NCBI GenBank assembly: GCA_031216445.1 | Contig: CM062219.1 | Coordinates: 13,733,001 to 13,797,000 of the forward strand | Length of the DNA stretch: 64,000 nucleotides | Reading direction: 5' to 3' | Origin: Lateolabrax maculatus | Taxonomy: Eukaryota; Chordata; Actinopteri; Acropomatiformes; Lateolabracidae | In this document: positions 41,072-53,319 of the stretch, in pieces | Numbering within the stretch: position 1 is the first letter of the stretch | Layout of the letters: each line of letters begins with the position of its first letter | The notes under the pieces: generated by a model | What the model was told of the DNA's origin: nothing | What the model saw: only the letters and a program-made list of their open reading frames with translations | The model's database searches: none | Translations under genes and position numbers: made by a program

Positions 41072-44000
41072 TCACCAGCAGGAGTAGGAGAAGAGCGGGT
41101 ACTGGCTCCAATCTGCTGAATGGCTGTGGTGGTGAGGATGGTGGTAGTAGCCATGTTGTTGGGCATTGTGTTCAGACGTGGCGAGCGGGTGAGGCGGATG
41201 AGGTGGAGGGTGGACGTGGGCGTGCGCTGCATCTACGTCACCGGACGGCAGCGGGAATCTGGCGTACTCCACGGACCTGGAGAAAAGACGGTGACATTGG
41301 GGTGAATTTCCGTGCCACATTTTGCATTCGTTTCTCTTTCCGTTCTGCCCAAGTCTCATTGGATTTGATGTCATCCTGGATGTCTTAAATCATACCTGTA
41401 GGGCTGGTATGCCGCCGATGCAGGCACCATCTGTTCTTCACAGCTGTAGTCGTACTCGTGCAGCTCCAGGGGCTCAGTGTGCAGGCTCTCAGATGGGTCC
41501 TGCTTCAGAGCCCAGGCTGAGAGGTCACCTCCCTTCACTGACTGCTGCGTGGAGGCCTGATTCTTCTCGGCCTGTACTGACTGAGAGGTGGAGGGCATCC
41601 TCTGCAGGCCTGAGAGGGAAATACAATGTTTAATAGGATCTCATAGAAGTGTTAAAGACATTGGAACATTGATTTAAAGGAATACTCTTCATTCTACCAG
41701 AATTTTTATGCATATCTGTATGAGTTAAAACTTGAAAATAACTTACTTGGAGGACTGTTGCAAAGAGCTTTCCTGTCCAGTGTGGCCCTTTTTGCAGGAG
41801 GGCTCCTACTTGAGCGACACCTATGAAAAGATGAAGAGAGTTGTAAGCATTTTTTACACTTTTCTGACCAGTCAGATTTCCAAATTTTCTGTTTCTTTTT
41901 CCGTTTTTGTTTATATTGGCCTAAAACACTCGTAAAAAGCATAAAACAAATAATGTTTCACTTACAAATGGTAATTACAAATACCAGTTAAAAGTTGAAT
42001 TCCTACCTTTTGCTGTGGGAGTGGGTGCCTCCCTCCCTGAATCCCTTAGCGAAGGGGTTGTGGTCGATTTTCAATTTGGTGATCTGAGAGGAAGGCAATA
42101 AACGTTAGTTGTCAAACTGGTGAAGCACTGCTTTGTGTTGGATTGTTGTTGCAATGCTGTAGCCTACATGTTCATACCTTTGGGTTCTGGTAAGCAGTCA
42201 CTGCAGTGAAGGTCGTCTCTGGAAAGGAGAAGGTCTGAAAAGGCCCCCAGCGGACAGTGTGGGGACTGTCTGCCTGCGTGACATGAAACCTGGGGTAGTA
42301 GCGATGCATGGAGTGCAGGATGATCTGATGGGTAAGAAGAGCACAGTGAGCGAAGCACGCATTGTGTGAAAAAGTGAAAAATAAACATAGCACGGTATGA
42401 TGATAAAGTCTAACTCCGAATGTAAGCCGGTGTCTTACGTGGCCGTGCTGGTCCAGGGTGTTGTTGGTGAGCTTCATCTTGAGAAAATTCAGCGGCTGCT
42501 TCATCCAGTGATCTCCTGGGGCAGGGGAGTCCGGGTGCATGTATGTCCGACACGGGGGCTGGGGCTCTGCCTTCCCTGCGACCTCCCACTGCTCCTTTTT
42601 CCACTACAGAGAAACGGGGAGGGGAGGGATGCAAGGTTACCAAGTGTGAGACCTGAGGACATGTCTGATTAATTAGAAGTCTTCATGAAGCATGACATTT
42701 TGTCACCCCATACTGACTGAGACCTGAGGTGCATTAAAAAACTTCTTTGATAGCAGGCTTTATTGCAGGGCTTTTTTTTTTCACTTTCAGATTACTTTTT
42801 CTAATACATCTATTTGTAAGGAAAAACATTTTTAAAAAATCACTGTTTCTACAAATTCACCAACCCCCCAAAAACTCACTCACTGCTCTCCTACAGTACT
42901 TTCCCTTTCTTGTGTACTTCATAGTTTTCAACTGTGTGCTAAAAGCAATATCTTTGACCAAATGGGCAGCAGCAGTTGATGTAAGAGCCGTTGAATGTCT
43001 GGGTGGCTGACTGCTCCTCATTCACCGATTGTGAATAAGGAGGGATGCTAATTGATTGGGCCTCCAGCCGAGAGTGCACAAACAGGAAGCAATGAAAGGC
43101 TTTGATATGCAGCGGCGAACGGCCCAGAGTGGGCCGGCCAATGTCTGGCTGCTGACTGCTGCGTTTTACATTCTGCAATCTGTTGGTTTTAGTCCCCCGC
43201 AAGCAAAACAACACATGGAAAACAATGAAAATCAAGAAATTGAGTTTTATAATAAATTAACATGCTGTGCCTGAGCCCAAAAGTGTGTGTTGCATATGTA
43301 TTTACCTTGTATTTGAAGTTGTCTACAGGAACCATATCCACTATGATGACATAATTGGCAAACGGTTGGAGCCCCGATAGACTAAGGCTGCAATGTGGAA
43401 ACATTCTCCTGGAAGATATACACCAAGTCAAAAGTCAGTGAATTGTTTAAGCATTTAAATCTCTTATCTGCAACCTCAGCATATGCAATTTCTTGCAGGT
43501 TTCCATCTATGTGCTAAATGATACAAAAAGTACTGCTGGTATTTTCAGAAAGCAAAGAGTTTTAATTCAGTATCCAACACTGTGCCAGCTCTCTAACCTT
43601 CCGTGTTTTGTTATAATCATCTCTGTTCCGATGCTGTGAAAGGACTTCCAGAGATCAGAGTTCTCCAGGGTCATCCTGATGCAGCCCTGCTGGTAGGAGT
43701 CAGCTGCTGGAGGGGAGCGGGGCATGGTTCGATTCAACTTGGAGTCTGTGGAAAAACGCACATGTAAACAGTTCTGCAAAATCAGACGTATTAACAGAAC
43801 ATAAGACTGGTTTATTGCAGTGTGGTGTTTATATGAGTATTAAAAACAGGAAAAATGTATTCTCAAAAAGCATGCAGAACTTGAGACATCATATCTCTCT
43901 GTGAACTGTTCCACTTGAAATGTTTTATTCTGAAATGAAAATCCCAATTTTACTCTCAATATTCCTCTTCAAATCAGTAAAATGCATGACAATTTAATTG

Positions 44001-44203
44001 CACAATTTCTCATGCACTGAAACTGGTAGAAAGTCATCAGAAATAAGAAAAGTAAACAACTCAAAATGCAACTCACATCTGTGATTATTTCCTACAGCCC
44101 AAAATTAACCAATCATTGCAGTCTTTCCCTCTTTCAACATCAACAAGTCCAGTGTCACAGTGTTAAATGTTACAAGATAAAACTTACCGGAGATGTGTTG
44201 CAT
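41072..44203 (-). CDS. tbx16: T-box transcription factor, Tbx16/Tbx6-like (VegT) class
   Basis: Exons in transcript order: 44203-44188, 43745-43598, 43408-43306, 42603-42439, 42324-42178, 42083-42007, 41820-41747, 41609-41396, 41276-41072; phases agree, giving 382 residues. The first exon holds only 16 coding bases (MQHIS and one base). The T-box spans about residues 28-212: [104 protein letters not shown] and NPFAKGFR. The early [24 protein letters not shown] is characteristic of the Tbx6/Tbx16/VegT group, whose members act in mesoderm and somite formation. After the T-box come a basic KR/SPPAKR stretch, an acidic region and a histidine-rich tail ending SYSCW. Choice between tbx16 and its fish paralogue (tbx6l/tbx16l) is uncertain. 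Confidence 0.88.
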
Positions 44204-44340
44204 GTTGCTGTGTCCTAATGTCCCCACCAACACAGAAGTTTTGATGACTTCAGGTGTTCTAACACTGAAGTCAAATAAATAAGGGGTCTCTATCCTTTGA
44301 AAAGCATGAGCCTTGAACTTCATTGGTCGTCACAGAAAGG
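44204..44340 (-). promoter_or_regulatory. Proximal promoter/5' UTR of the T-box gene
   Basis: Upstream of the ATG (minus strand) lie an AT-rich TTATTTATTTG about 70-80 bases away and a CCAAT box (GACCAATGAAG) near 44315-44325. The in-frame upstream ATG at 44323 precedes this AT-rich box, so MQHIS at 44203 (A at -3) is preferred as the start. Confidence 0.45.
44252..44257 (+). promoter_or_regulatory. T-box half-site just upstream of the T-box gene start
   Basis: AGGTGT is the core of the T-box half-site AGGTGTGA. It lies about 50 bases upstream of the ATG and is followed by an imperfect opposite half (AACACT). Short motif; chance occurrence is possible. Confidence 0.35.
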
Positions 44341-47300
44341 GTGGGGTCTAAACAGCCGAGGAGGGTGTAGTCAGAGCGACGGGGGGGAGGTGAGAATAAT
44401 ACCCAATGTTGGGATCTAGTTTTAAAGTTCAGCTGCCAAACTATGTGAGCCATTTCAATACTGGTATGTTGGGATGAAAGTCTCTCTTTAAACATATAGA
44501 ACCGCAAAGTCTTTAATTCTTAGCATTTATTTTTTTTATTTTTTTTTGTCACAGAAAGACAACTGTGCAAAAGTGGCCAAAAAACAGAAGTTTAGATTTT
44601 ATTCTAAAACTATCTTTGAAGAGATATGAATGATAATCCACTAAATGGGAACATAAACATATATAGTATCTGTGTGTCCGTTCTTGCCTGGTTGTTATTG
44701 TTGGGAGTGACCTTGAAACATACTTTAAAGGACACAACAATGGCTTTTGTAGATTTTACACAAAGACATTTCAATCTACCTGAGAGTTGTGATGATGTGG
44801 TCCTCACTTATATGCCAGTCATATAGTATGCATAGGCCTGAAATGCAAAAAGATTCACTCTCCTTCTGTCCAGGTTGAAGGGCAGTGAGCAGAATTTCAA
44901 AGTGCCCGGGTGGTGGTGGGGGGGGGGGGGGGGGATGGAAGAGCAGACAAACAGGTCCCTTCCTGGCAGATTTGGTTGTGTATTGAGAACAAGGAGAGAT
45001 TACAGAGGTGATTGGAGTTGGGGTGTAGCCTTGACAATGGCGGACAATGCTACTAATCCTATGAGGCCATTTGGCCCTGCCCCCCACCCCCACCCCTCCG
45101 TGCTACCTCCAGTACCCTGGGAGGAGAGCGGGCCCTCTGATTGTGCCAGCAGTTAGCAGCCCGTTGACATGAAAGACTAACGGGAGGAAGGGACAAGCAG
45201 CAGTCTGGACTTTAGAGGACAATGTTGAAAGTTTACAGCCTACACGAATTTCATCCGGCAAAACGTCTCTTAAGCTCAACAATTGTGTCAGAACCCACAG
45301 TACTTCATTTTATATTCCAGTGGAGATCTCAAACTTCCCAAAGACACCAAATATGCCAGGATGAATTGTGGGGAAATGTGTGCTCTTAGAATAAACACAA
45401 AACATTGTGACTATTTCCACGTGTTGGAATGGTGCAACCATCAAAAACATGGAATGTTAATGGGTTGAATATTTCCATCAGTGTAAATATCACATTGTAC
45501 CAAAGGAGAAACAAGCTGATAAAGGATACGATACTGTCAGAGTGGGATTTTGCAACCTTAAAGCTACTTAAGGAAAACAGGAACAAAAACTAGACAAGGG
45601 GCTGAAACTCTTCCATTCTCAACACAAATGGAAGTATCTGCAAAAGGGTTACAGTTACTCTGAAACGTAGTTCCATAGTATGTATATGTTGTGGTGTATG
45701 AGTGTGTATATTGGGAAAGTTGTGTCTGAGGATGTACCTACTGTACATTATTATCACATTATTTACCTGATCCGAATGATCCCCCTCTCCTGATTTTACA
45801 GCTCCCTTCGAAAGAGCGGCTCTCTGCCTTTATTAGGCCTTTCCGCTCCAACTCTAGGCATGTTGAAACATTTCTCCTCTCCTTAAATCAACTTCAGGCT
45901 TGAAGATGGAATTCAGTCTGTTCCTGCCTGCGGCATGTGTCACCTCTGCAAGTATGCTACAAAGTCAAGTTCATGTAGAAAAAGATACCACTAACATCTG
46001 CTGCTGCTAGTGGTGTTTCAGCTTGATTGGGCAGTGCTGTAATGGGGATGTAAAATGTCACCATTTCACATTGGATTTTAGGGCATTTGCTTTTTTTTTT
46101 TTGCAGTTTTATCACAAATGATACTGCAAAAGTGAAAGCCACAGCTCCGTGTGCTGTAGAACGTCAGTAGCATTTTTCCTGCATTACATCTGATTAGCAT
46201 CTCGTTTCTGTAATGCATCAGTTCTGCTGCAGTAAAAATATCTCACGGCACAGGAAATGTGGTTTCAACAGTTTCGATAAGTTAGTCTCAGCTGCAGCTG
46301 GAAGATGCAGTGCATGACCCCAGTGGTGGTGGTGGTGCGGAGAAGTGGCTCTGTGATCTGCTCACCGCTCGGGTGAAGTGGGTGACTGAGTGGGTGGGAT
46401 GAACAATCCTTTCTCCTCCTTCCAAAACTAAATGTCAAGGTACTCCCCAAGCAAGGCATTTCATTTACAGGGAAAGAGAGGTGCGTGTTTGTGTGGGGCG
46501 GGGGAATTCAAAAACAACTTCCTCCAGCGTTTTACAAACCAGAAACCGCAGTGTCACCACCAGATACACAACTGATAATTGATTTAAGCAGGGCAAAGTT
46601 TAAGAAGGATAAAGTGAAGCTGCATTGAAACATTTAAGCATAGCTGTTCCAATGTTTTTTTTTTTTTAGATAAATAGATACAGTACTAGCTTTTACTATA
46701 GCTTCATTATAAATTAGCACACTTCTATGGTATATTAATGTTCAGCAATGTGCCATAACTGTAAACAGAAGAAAATGTTTCGAAACCACAGTAACTTTCA
46801 CTAAGGCTCTTATTTGCCAATACTGCCACCTACTGGACCTCTTCTTAAAAACTCAGATTGCTCTGAAATGATGATCGCTTTCTCTCACATTTCTGTGTAG
46901 ACATGTATCTGCCTTGTGTTGTCGTCTTGTTTGGTAGAAAACTGACAAATTTATCCTTTTAAACAATTATATCCACAGTAAAATCACACTTTAGGAAGGG
47001 GTATGAGCATTTAGTATTTCAGCAGCAGACAAAGAAGGCAAGAGGGATGCTGTAGATAGGATCAGTATGCAGATAAGTGCAATGAAAATACACAGATAGC
47101 AAAAACATCAAAGTAAGAGAGCTACATATACACAGTACTTTACCCTAAACGAGTGTGCATAAATTTATGTGCAAATCCAGTGGCGCAGTTTTCTCAAAAC
47201 TAAGAGCAAAGTGGCATAACAAATTAAATATTTCGACTTAATATTCATACATAAACTAGTATTTATATATAGATAAGTATGTCTCAATAATAAATCAAGC

Positions 47301-48109
47301 ATAATGTAAGAAATATACATACAATTTTTCAGCCAATACTTAATATCAAACATAAACAAACTACAGAGGGATTTCTAAAATGCCTTTAGGAGAAAAAGCA
47401 CTTTCTGCAGACCATAATTCCCTGGTCTGCTGAGCATGCTGACACCTGCAGTTGGGAAAGGGAGCTTTTCTGCACCTTATGTAATAACACCAAGTACTCT
47501 TTCTGAAGTAGTTTCAACAACCATAATGCTATTTTACCGAAGCCAAAATAATATTAGGAGGACGGTAATGCAATTTTCAAAGAGGTACTCAATTATTACA
47601 CAGTGTTTTGTGTTTTGTCAGAGGCATAATGAATGGAATTTATTCCAGCACTGATCCCAGACAAAGCAACTCACATAGAAATGCATGAAGGTGGAAAATT
47701 ACAGTATTAATTCTCCCTTTGTAGTAAAATAGAATGTTTAGATTTACTACTGACTTAAAACTCATTTTTTAAGTTCTGTTACAGGCTAAATTTAACATTC
47801 CTCAAGACATATTCACAGACAAATAAACAATATTGGGCTCTGTATTATGCTTTCTGAGGATATACCTTGTTATGGTATTGTAAGCTGTTGTTTCTACGCC
47901 TTGTAATTTGACTTGTGCATTCAAATGTTAAAAATGGAGATCTACACTGAGATAAAGATTTATCACGTTTGTAAAGTGGAGTGAAGTGGGAATGGGACAA
48001 AGAATCTATATGATTCAGAAGGCAGACAAAGTCATATTTCAAAGTAGAAATACAAAGAGCCAGGAAAATGTCTGTTCTGATTATTTAATGTGTGTATTGG
48101 AGTGTCCTG

Positions 48110-48520
48110 CACCAGACTGTACGGGCTTACAAGACACGTGCAACAACAACAGCCCGGATTGTCACAGTTCAAAGACAAAACAACCCCCCAAGCACGACTC
48201 AGGAGGCAGATGTAGAAGTAAAGAGTCTTAGGAAAAATCAAGGCAGTCAAACAAAGTATAGAGGTGGTCAGGCTAAGGCAGAATCCGAAATACACAGGCA
48301 GGGTCAAAAAAACAAGTCACATCAGGATCAAAAGACAAACGGGCAATAATCAGAACCCCGGAAAGCTAAGGCACAAAGACAATCTGGCAAAGAGCTAATG
48401 GAAGTGGGCCAGTAGATATACTAGGGAGCTAATGAGGGAATGGGGAACAAGTTTTGGAAGGAAGAGCAGGTGAAGAGAATCTACAGGAAGAAGTGACAGG
48501 GTCTGAAAAAATACAATATA
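48110..48520. repeat. Probable dispersed fish repeat
   Basis: Phrases such as GGTCAGGCTAAGGCAGAATC, CAGGCAGGGTCAAAAAA, TAGATATACTAGGGAGCTAA, GAGCAGGTGAAGAGAATC and AGTGACAGGGTCTGA resemble a widespread fish repeat with the order GGTCAGG..CAGGCAGGGTC..ATATATACTA..TAATGAG..GAGCAGGTGAA..GACAGGGTCTGA. Family not assigned; no ORF. Confidence 0.5.
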
Positions 48521-48639
48521 CAGTTCCACCAATTCAAAAGGAGAACATTCAATTTCCATGGCAGAAATGTCTTATTATGTTGGATACAGTGTTCTCTGTC
48601 TTAGCTGCCATGCATTTTCTATAAATCTTGCTAGACAAA

Positions 48640-48965
48640 GATGAAAATCTCCTTCTTAAAGAGCCAACCCAACATGCTACTTGATTAATGCTTGATTTCT
48701 TGAGCTAAGTAATTTACATAAAAGGTAAATAAAATCGGGGAGAGCACATCTTCCCGCCTTACCCCAAATAGAGTAGGAAACCAAGCAGTCCTGAAATTAT
48801 TTAACTGCAAACATGCAACTGGGACTTTGTACAAGGCTTTGATGGCATTCTAAAAGTACCATCAATAGCAGAGCAAACTTATACTCCAAAAGATCTCTAT
48901 TGATCCAGTCAAAGGCTTTCTTGAAATTAACAAATACTGCTGTAAAGGTCTAATAAAGGACATTT
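48640..48965 (-). mobile_element. Degenerate LINE reverse transcriptase fragment
   Basis: On the minus strand one frame reads VNFKKAFDWINRDLLEYKFA, matching the RT motif F.D..KAFD.V....L. About 130 bases further, in another frame, PTLFGVRREDVLSPILFTFY matches the GVRQGDVLSPTLF motif, and NYLAQEIK-like sequence follows. Stops and frameshifts interrupt it and no YADD motif or endonuclease was seen, so this is a dead, truncated non-LTR element. The exact clade cannot be told. Confidence 0.75.
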
Positions 48966-50134
48966 TAAAACTAAAAGGGGAGGGGAGATTTTCATGCAAA
49001 AGGGAAGAACAACTCTTTGACTTTTAGCGTGACAAATTAAAGGAAATTGAAAAGGAATTGATGGAAAGAGAGGAGAGAAAGAAATTAATGAAACGATTAA
49101 ACTGAAAAATTAGGGGAGGAAGAAAGGCAAGACAAAAAGAGAAGGGCAAGAGAAAGTGAAGGCAGAGGAGAAAGGGATGGAAGATGAGGAAGAAGCCCTT
49201 GAGAGAGCACACAAGAGAAGAGAAAGAGCTCTTGAGACTGGAAGGGGAAGCTAAAGATAAAAAGGTAGAAGGAAATTGAAAGGACATTTCTTCATCTGGG
49301 GAAAAGATAATAAGAAAGAGAGAAGGCCCTCAAAGTAAAGATACAGAGCTTAGAGTTGTGTACAGAGATTAGTTTGTTTCAAAAGTTCTAAAATAGAATA
49401 TATTTATCAATAAAGAGTTTGATTCAAGTGGCTGTAGATCTATCACAAACTGACATTAGTCAAATCCCTTAACAGAAGCCTGCAGAAATATTTAATGAGA
49501 TACCTGAGGAGATCAGAGCTGAGACCCCTGCAGAGCCTTCTGCTACCAGCGCTGCTTCAGCTGGCTTAGGTGAAATGAAGGAGTGTACATATACATATAG
49601 GGGCTCTGGGTAGATACGTCTCTTATCAACCAGTGGAGAGGGCCAACTTGAGGCAATTCTAACCTAATCTAATAGGAGCCTTAATGGTGGTGATTTCAGC
49701 ATTCGAAGTACACACTGATACCCACTAAGAGCCAATGAAAATAGATCCGTGCCTGATTCTAACAATGTGTATTTTCAGCTACTGGTTTCAGTATTGACTT
49801 AGTAATAAGATTTTTTCTTTTTTTAAATTCCAGTACACACAGTTTTTGTTCCTTTAAGTTAATTAGATTAGCAAGATTGGGCTTGATCTGACCTCACAGA
49901 CTCTGTCTCCAACTTTACAAAGATCATCATTTAGCTGGTTTGACAACTCATGTCAAAATGGTACATTTTATCACCCGCAGAGGGCAGCACAGCACCAATA
50001 AACAGGTGCAAAGATTATGTATTATGCAGTCGATGCAATCCCAGCATCTTTTTCAATGGTTTTTGCCTCAGTATGAGTTAATAATTACAGTAAACGCTTC
50101 ACTCATTATTATGGCTGCATAGTGTCGGCAATTC

Positions 50135-50262
50135 AGAGTCTGTTATTCATCTGGTCACAACCACCTGCATGTGTTTGAACTGAGGGAGGAAACCTGAAGA
50201 AAACCCACACAAAAGACCCCAGATAGGAAGTTCACACTCAGGCCCATTCTGCTGTGAGCAAT
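50135..50262. repeat. Dispersed repeat (GGAGGAAACC / AAACCCACAC type)
   Basis: GAGGGAGGAAACCTGAAGAA, AACCCACAC, then AAGTTCACACTCAGGCCC and TCTGCTGTGAGCAATTGAC match, in order, the hallmark phrases of a very common vertebrate dispersed repeat (GGAGGAAACCGGAG...AAACCCACGCAGACACGG...GCTGTGAGGC). The copy is degenerate. Confidence 0.6.
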
Positions 50263-50829
50263 TGACGTTTCTTTCATTATCCGAAGGAGTCATGGAGAAT
50301 GTAATTGCTGAGAAGTCAGATACATGTTTGAAAGCAGTGCTAAGCCATTTCCCTCCACAACAGATGGTAACATCCCACAGCTGACATCATACCACATCCT
50401 CCCAAGTCATCCCATTCTAAATTTTGCAGGAAATTGCTCTGACAGAGACTATTTCAGCTTCAGTGTGGTTCTCTTCAGACTGATTGATTGGCTCCCGGCC
50501 TGCAGGAACCCTGCCATTGATTATCAGTGCAGACGCCCTCAGGTGTCATTTCCGGTTGAAGAAAAGAATCCATGCCTGGCACGCGTGAGCTCACATATTT
50601 AAATACATTTACATAGTAGTAAGGCACACGCACGTACCATGACCGAACCCAATGATATATCTGACTGAGTTCAGTCATGCTTTGCAGAGGGTGTAAGAGA
50701 GTTAAACAGTGGGATATTCCAACATTTATATCTGGGTTTTTGGTGTGAAATCCAAAGAGGTTTTACCCTTATAACTTACTGTATTTCCTACATTTGGGCT
50801 GCTGGAACTACCGTGGCTTGCCGTCTTTT

Positions 50830-50940
50830 TGCAGCATCTTCCACTCTTCAAACGGTTTTCCTTGTCAGGTGTTTAGAGGTCTGTGTTGTGTATTCTGCAC
50901 CTGTGCCAGCTTCAGGGGTCCTGCTCCGGGCTCTTTGAAG
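50830..50940 (+). repeat. Inverted element pair, copy 1
   Basis: Shares GCAGCAT, then TGTCAGGTGTTTAG, GGTCTGTGTT, GGTCCTGCTCC and GCTCTTTGA, with equal order and nearly equal spacing, with the reverse complement of 58452-58541. A CA microsatellite and then a CT microsatellite follow on its right. Confidence 0.75.
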
Positions 50941-51047
50941 TGTGCGTGAGGACAGGCGAAATGCAAAATGGACAGCCGCAACAGCAGCTGCTCCTTTCCC
51001 CAATGAACGCCACCTCCCGGTCCACGGAGGGCTATCCTGAAAGCAAC

Positions 51048-51059
51048 CCCCCCCCCCCC

Positions 51060-51096
<37 letters not shown>

Positions 51097-51127
51097 ACAC
51101 CCACACCCACACACACACACACACACA
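51048..51127. repeat. Poly(C) plus (CA)n compound microsatellite
   Basis: A C run of about 14 bases followed by CA repeats interrupted by ACCCACACCC units. Confidence 0.95.
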
Positions 51128-51280
51128 GAAATAATCATATGCATGTGTCTGTGTGGGGTTAGCCAAGCTACCAGTGGTACAAAGACAGTGTGAGAGTGTC
51201 TGATAGAGAGCATGGTTCAGAATTCATATCACTGTTGGGCACTAACCTCCCCTGTCTGAAGCAAGCTCTCACTCTCTCTT

Positions 51281-51284
<4 letters not shown>

Positions 51285-51332
<48 letters not shown>
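51285..51332. repeat. (CT)n microsatellite
   Basis: About 24 CT units, followed by a short CA run. Confidence 0.95.
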
Positions 51333-51341
<9 letters not shown>

Positions 51342-53319
51342 AATCAAATGCATATACAGAGCTCATTGATTTTGTGTTGCCCTTTTCTGGTGGTAGTATC
51401 TTGTCATACATCTGACAACTGGCATCTGTCTGAACAGGAGGACTTTTGATTTTAACAGATACTCTCTGCCAGACTTTTATTTAGAAATTGCTATTTTAAA
51501 GCATAATTCTGTTTATTACAACTTGGGTAATTACTTGCATAGTTTAAAAAGTGATTGTTAATGATGATTGTCAATAATCATATTTTCTCAGATCTGCGAA
51601 TGTGGCAGCGTCACTAAAAAGAAGACAGACGGGGCAAGAAAAGAGTCAGATGATCAGATCTGGTTTTGGAAGAGAAAACCAAGTTAAAACGGTAAAAGCA
51701 GGTATTACCCAAACCGTCTGTTGAAAACATCCATCACGATTTACAGACCAACTTCCCGCTTCAACTTTGACTTTCCGGACTTGCCGTAGTTGTCCATAAA
51801 CTGTGCAATGAGAAATGGCCACAACTTTGGATGTGCTCACTTCAGGGCAGGCTTCACCTCCAAATACTGTCCTTCATCGAAAATCTGACCTCAGTGTTGT
51901 GCTGTCAAGCCGTTCCCAGACCTGAGCAGTCACCTTGGTGAGTATACTGTTATCAAAACCGATATGTCAAAATAATATGGTCAAAACTATCAAAATAAGG
52001 CCCAAATTGTAATAATCAGAATTGTCCTCTAACAGCTACAGTTTCCTATCTCCTCTGTGGATTATGTACTTACTGCTAAATTGCGTCTTTATCTTTGTCA
52101 CCGTCTCTCTGGAGATGACATTTCAATTTTGGTTCTATCTCTACATCTGTTTGTCTTTTTCTACGTCTATGGTGGTTTTGTGCTCTGGCTGCCAGGTCTC
52201 CTGTTTGCGGTTTTCAGTTTGTCTTTTTCCCAACCTTGTGGATCTGTCTATTAATGTGTCTCTTTCTGTCCATTTGTTTATCCTCTCACTGTACGCTCTC
52301 TGCCTGTAAACCACCCCGCTGCAAGTTCTCAGCTGTGCAAGCAGCTTTTCCACTCTTGAATATTTTAGTTACAGAGTGATGGATTGGTTCTGCCTGGCCC
52401 ATCTGGAGACTCCAGCAATGAGAGTGCCATGTGTCAAAGACGCTGGATGATGACATTATTTTAGCATATTTGGTGAAATTATATATTATAAATGATAACT
52501 CTCTATTTTCAATTACATTCCAATATTACTAAATTAAACACATCTAATTGGTCCGTTTATGGTATCCTGCCAAATAAACAGATAAAAAGTCAACCATTTC
52601 TGCTGCATTTGCCTGTGGGTGCAGGTGCTCTCCTGCCACACCAGTTAATTAATACCACTCGAGTGTGTCAAGAGGAGGAATGGAAAAGTGCTGCTGTTGG
52701 CAGAAATAGCGACTGAGTGACTTTTAAACTTTTAAACTTCATTTTACCTCTAATAAGAATGAAGTTTTGGGTCTGCATTATTTTGGTGGAGGTTCAGCTG
52801 CAGCCTGGGGGGCGGAATAATCGAACAAACATTCGCACAAACACAAAAACCTGCACAGACATACTGTATTTTAACTAATGTGGTGTTTATTAGTGTTTGT
52901 GTGTGTGTGTGAGTCTACCAAGACTCGACAGGCCTGACATCCTGTTAACTTTGATCTTTGAATTAGCAGTATCTGAGCAGGTGAATATTTTTTTAATTAG
53001 GTGACATTACTTAGGTGATTCTCTTTCCTTAAGAAACATGGATGTACTGTATAATCAGAGCGTGTGTGTGGTGCTATTGATGTGATGTGGTGTGCATTCC
53101 TGATGAAGAGCAGTGACCATTGCAAGAGAAAACGTGCTTAGGAACATCAGAGAGATGGAGAGTAGCTCCCAGTTTGTGTCTGCAAGCTCTGGCTTCTTTT
53201 CATGACACTATCATGACACTAAATAATTACACACTCAGCCCACACAGCCGCAACACTGAGTACGGAGTAAAAAAAATGTCTGGATACAAATTCATGTGAC
53301 CACAGTTTGCCAATAAAGT

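Larger units (their letters stand above)
44341..53319. other. Upstream region of the T-box gene, to the mmp17 3' end
   Basis: About 9 kb with no supported exon. It contains a G17 run at 44918-44934, a LINE fragment, two dispersed repeats, microsatellites and the inverted element at 50830-50940. As the 5' flank of a developmental regulator it may contain enhancers, but none can be identified from sequence alone. Confidence 0.5.
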
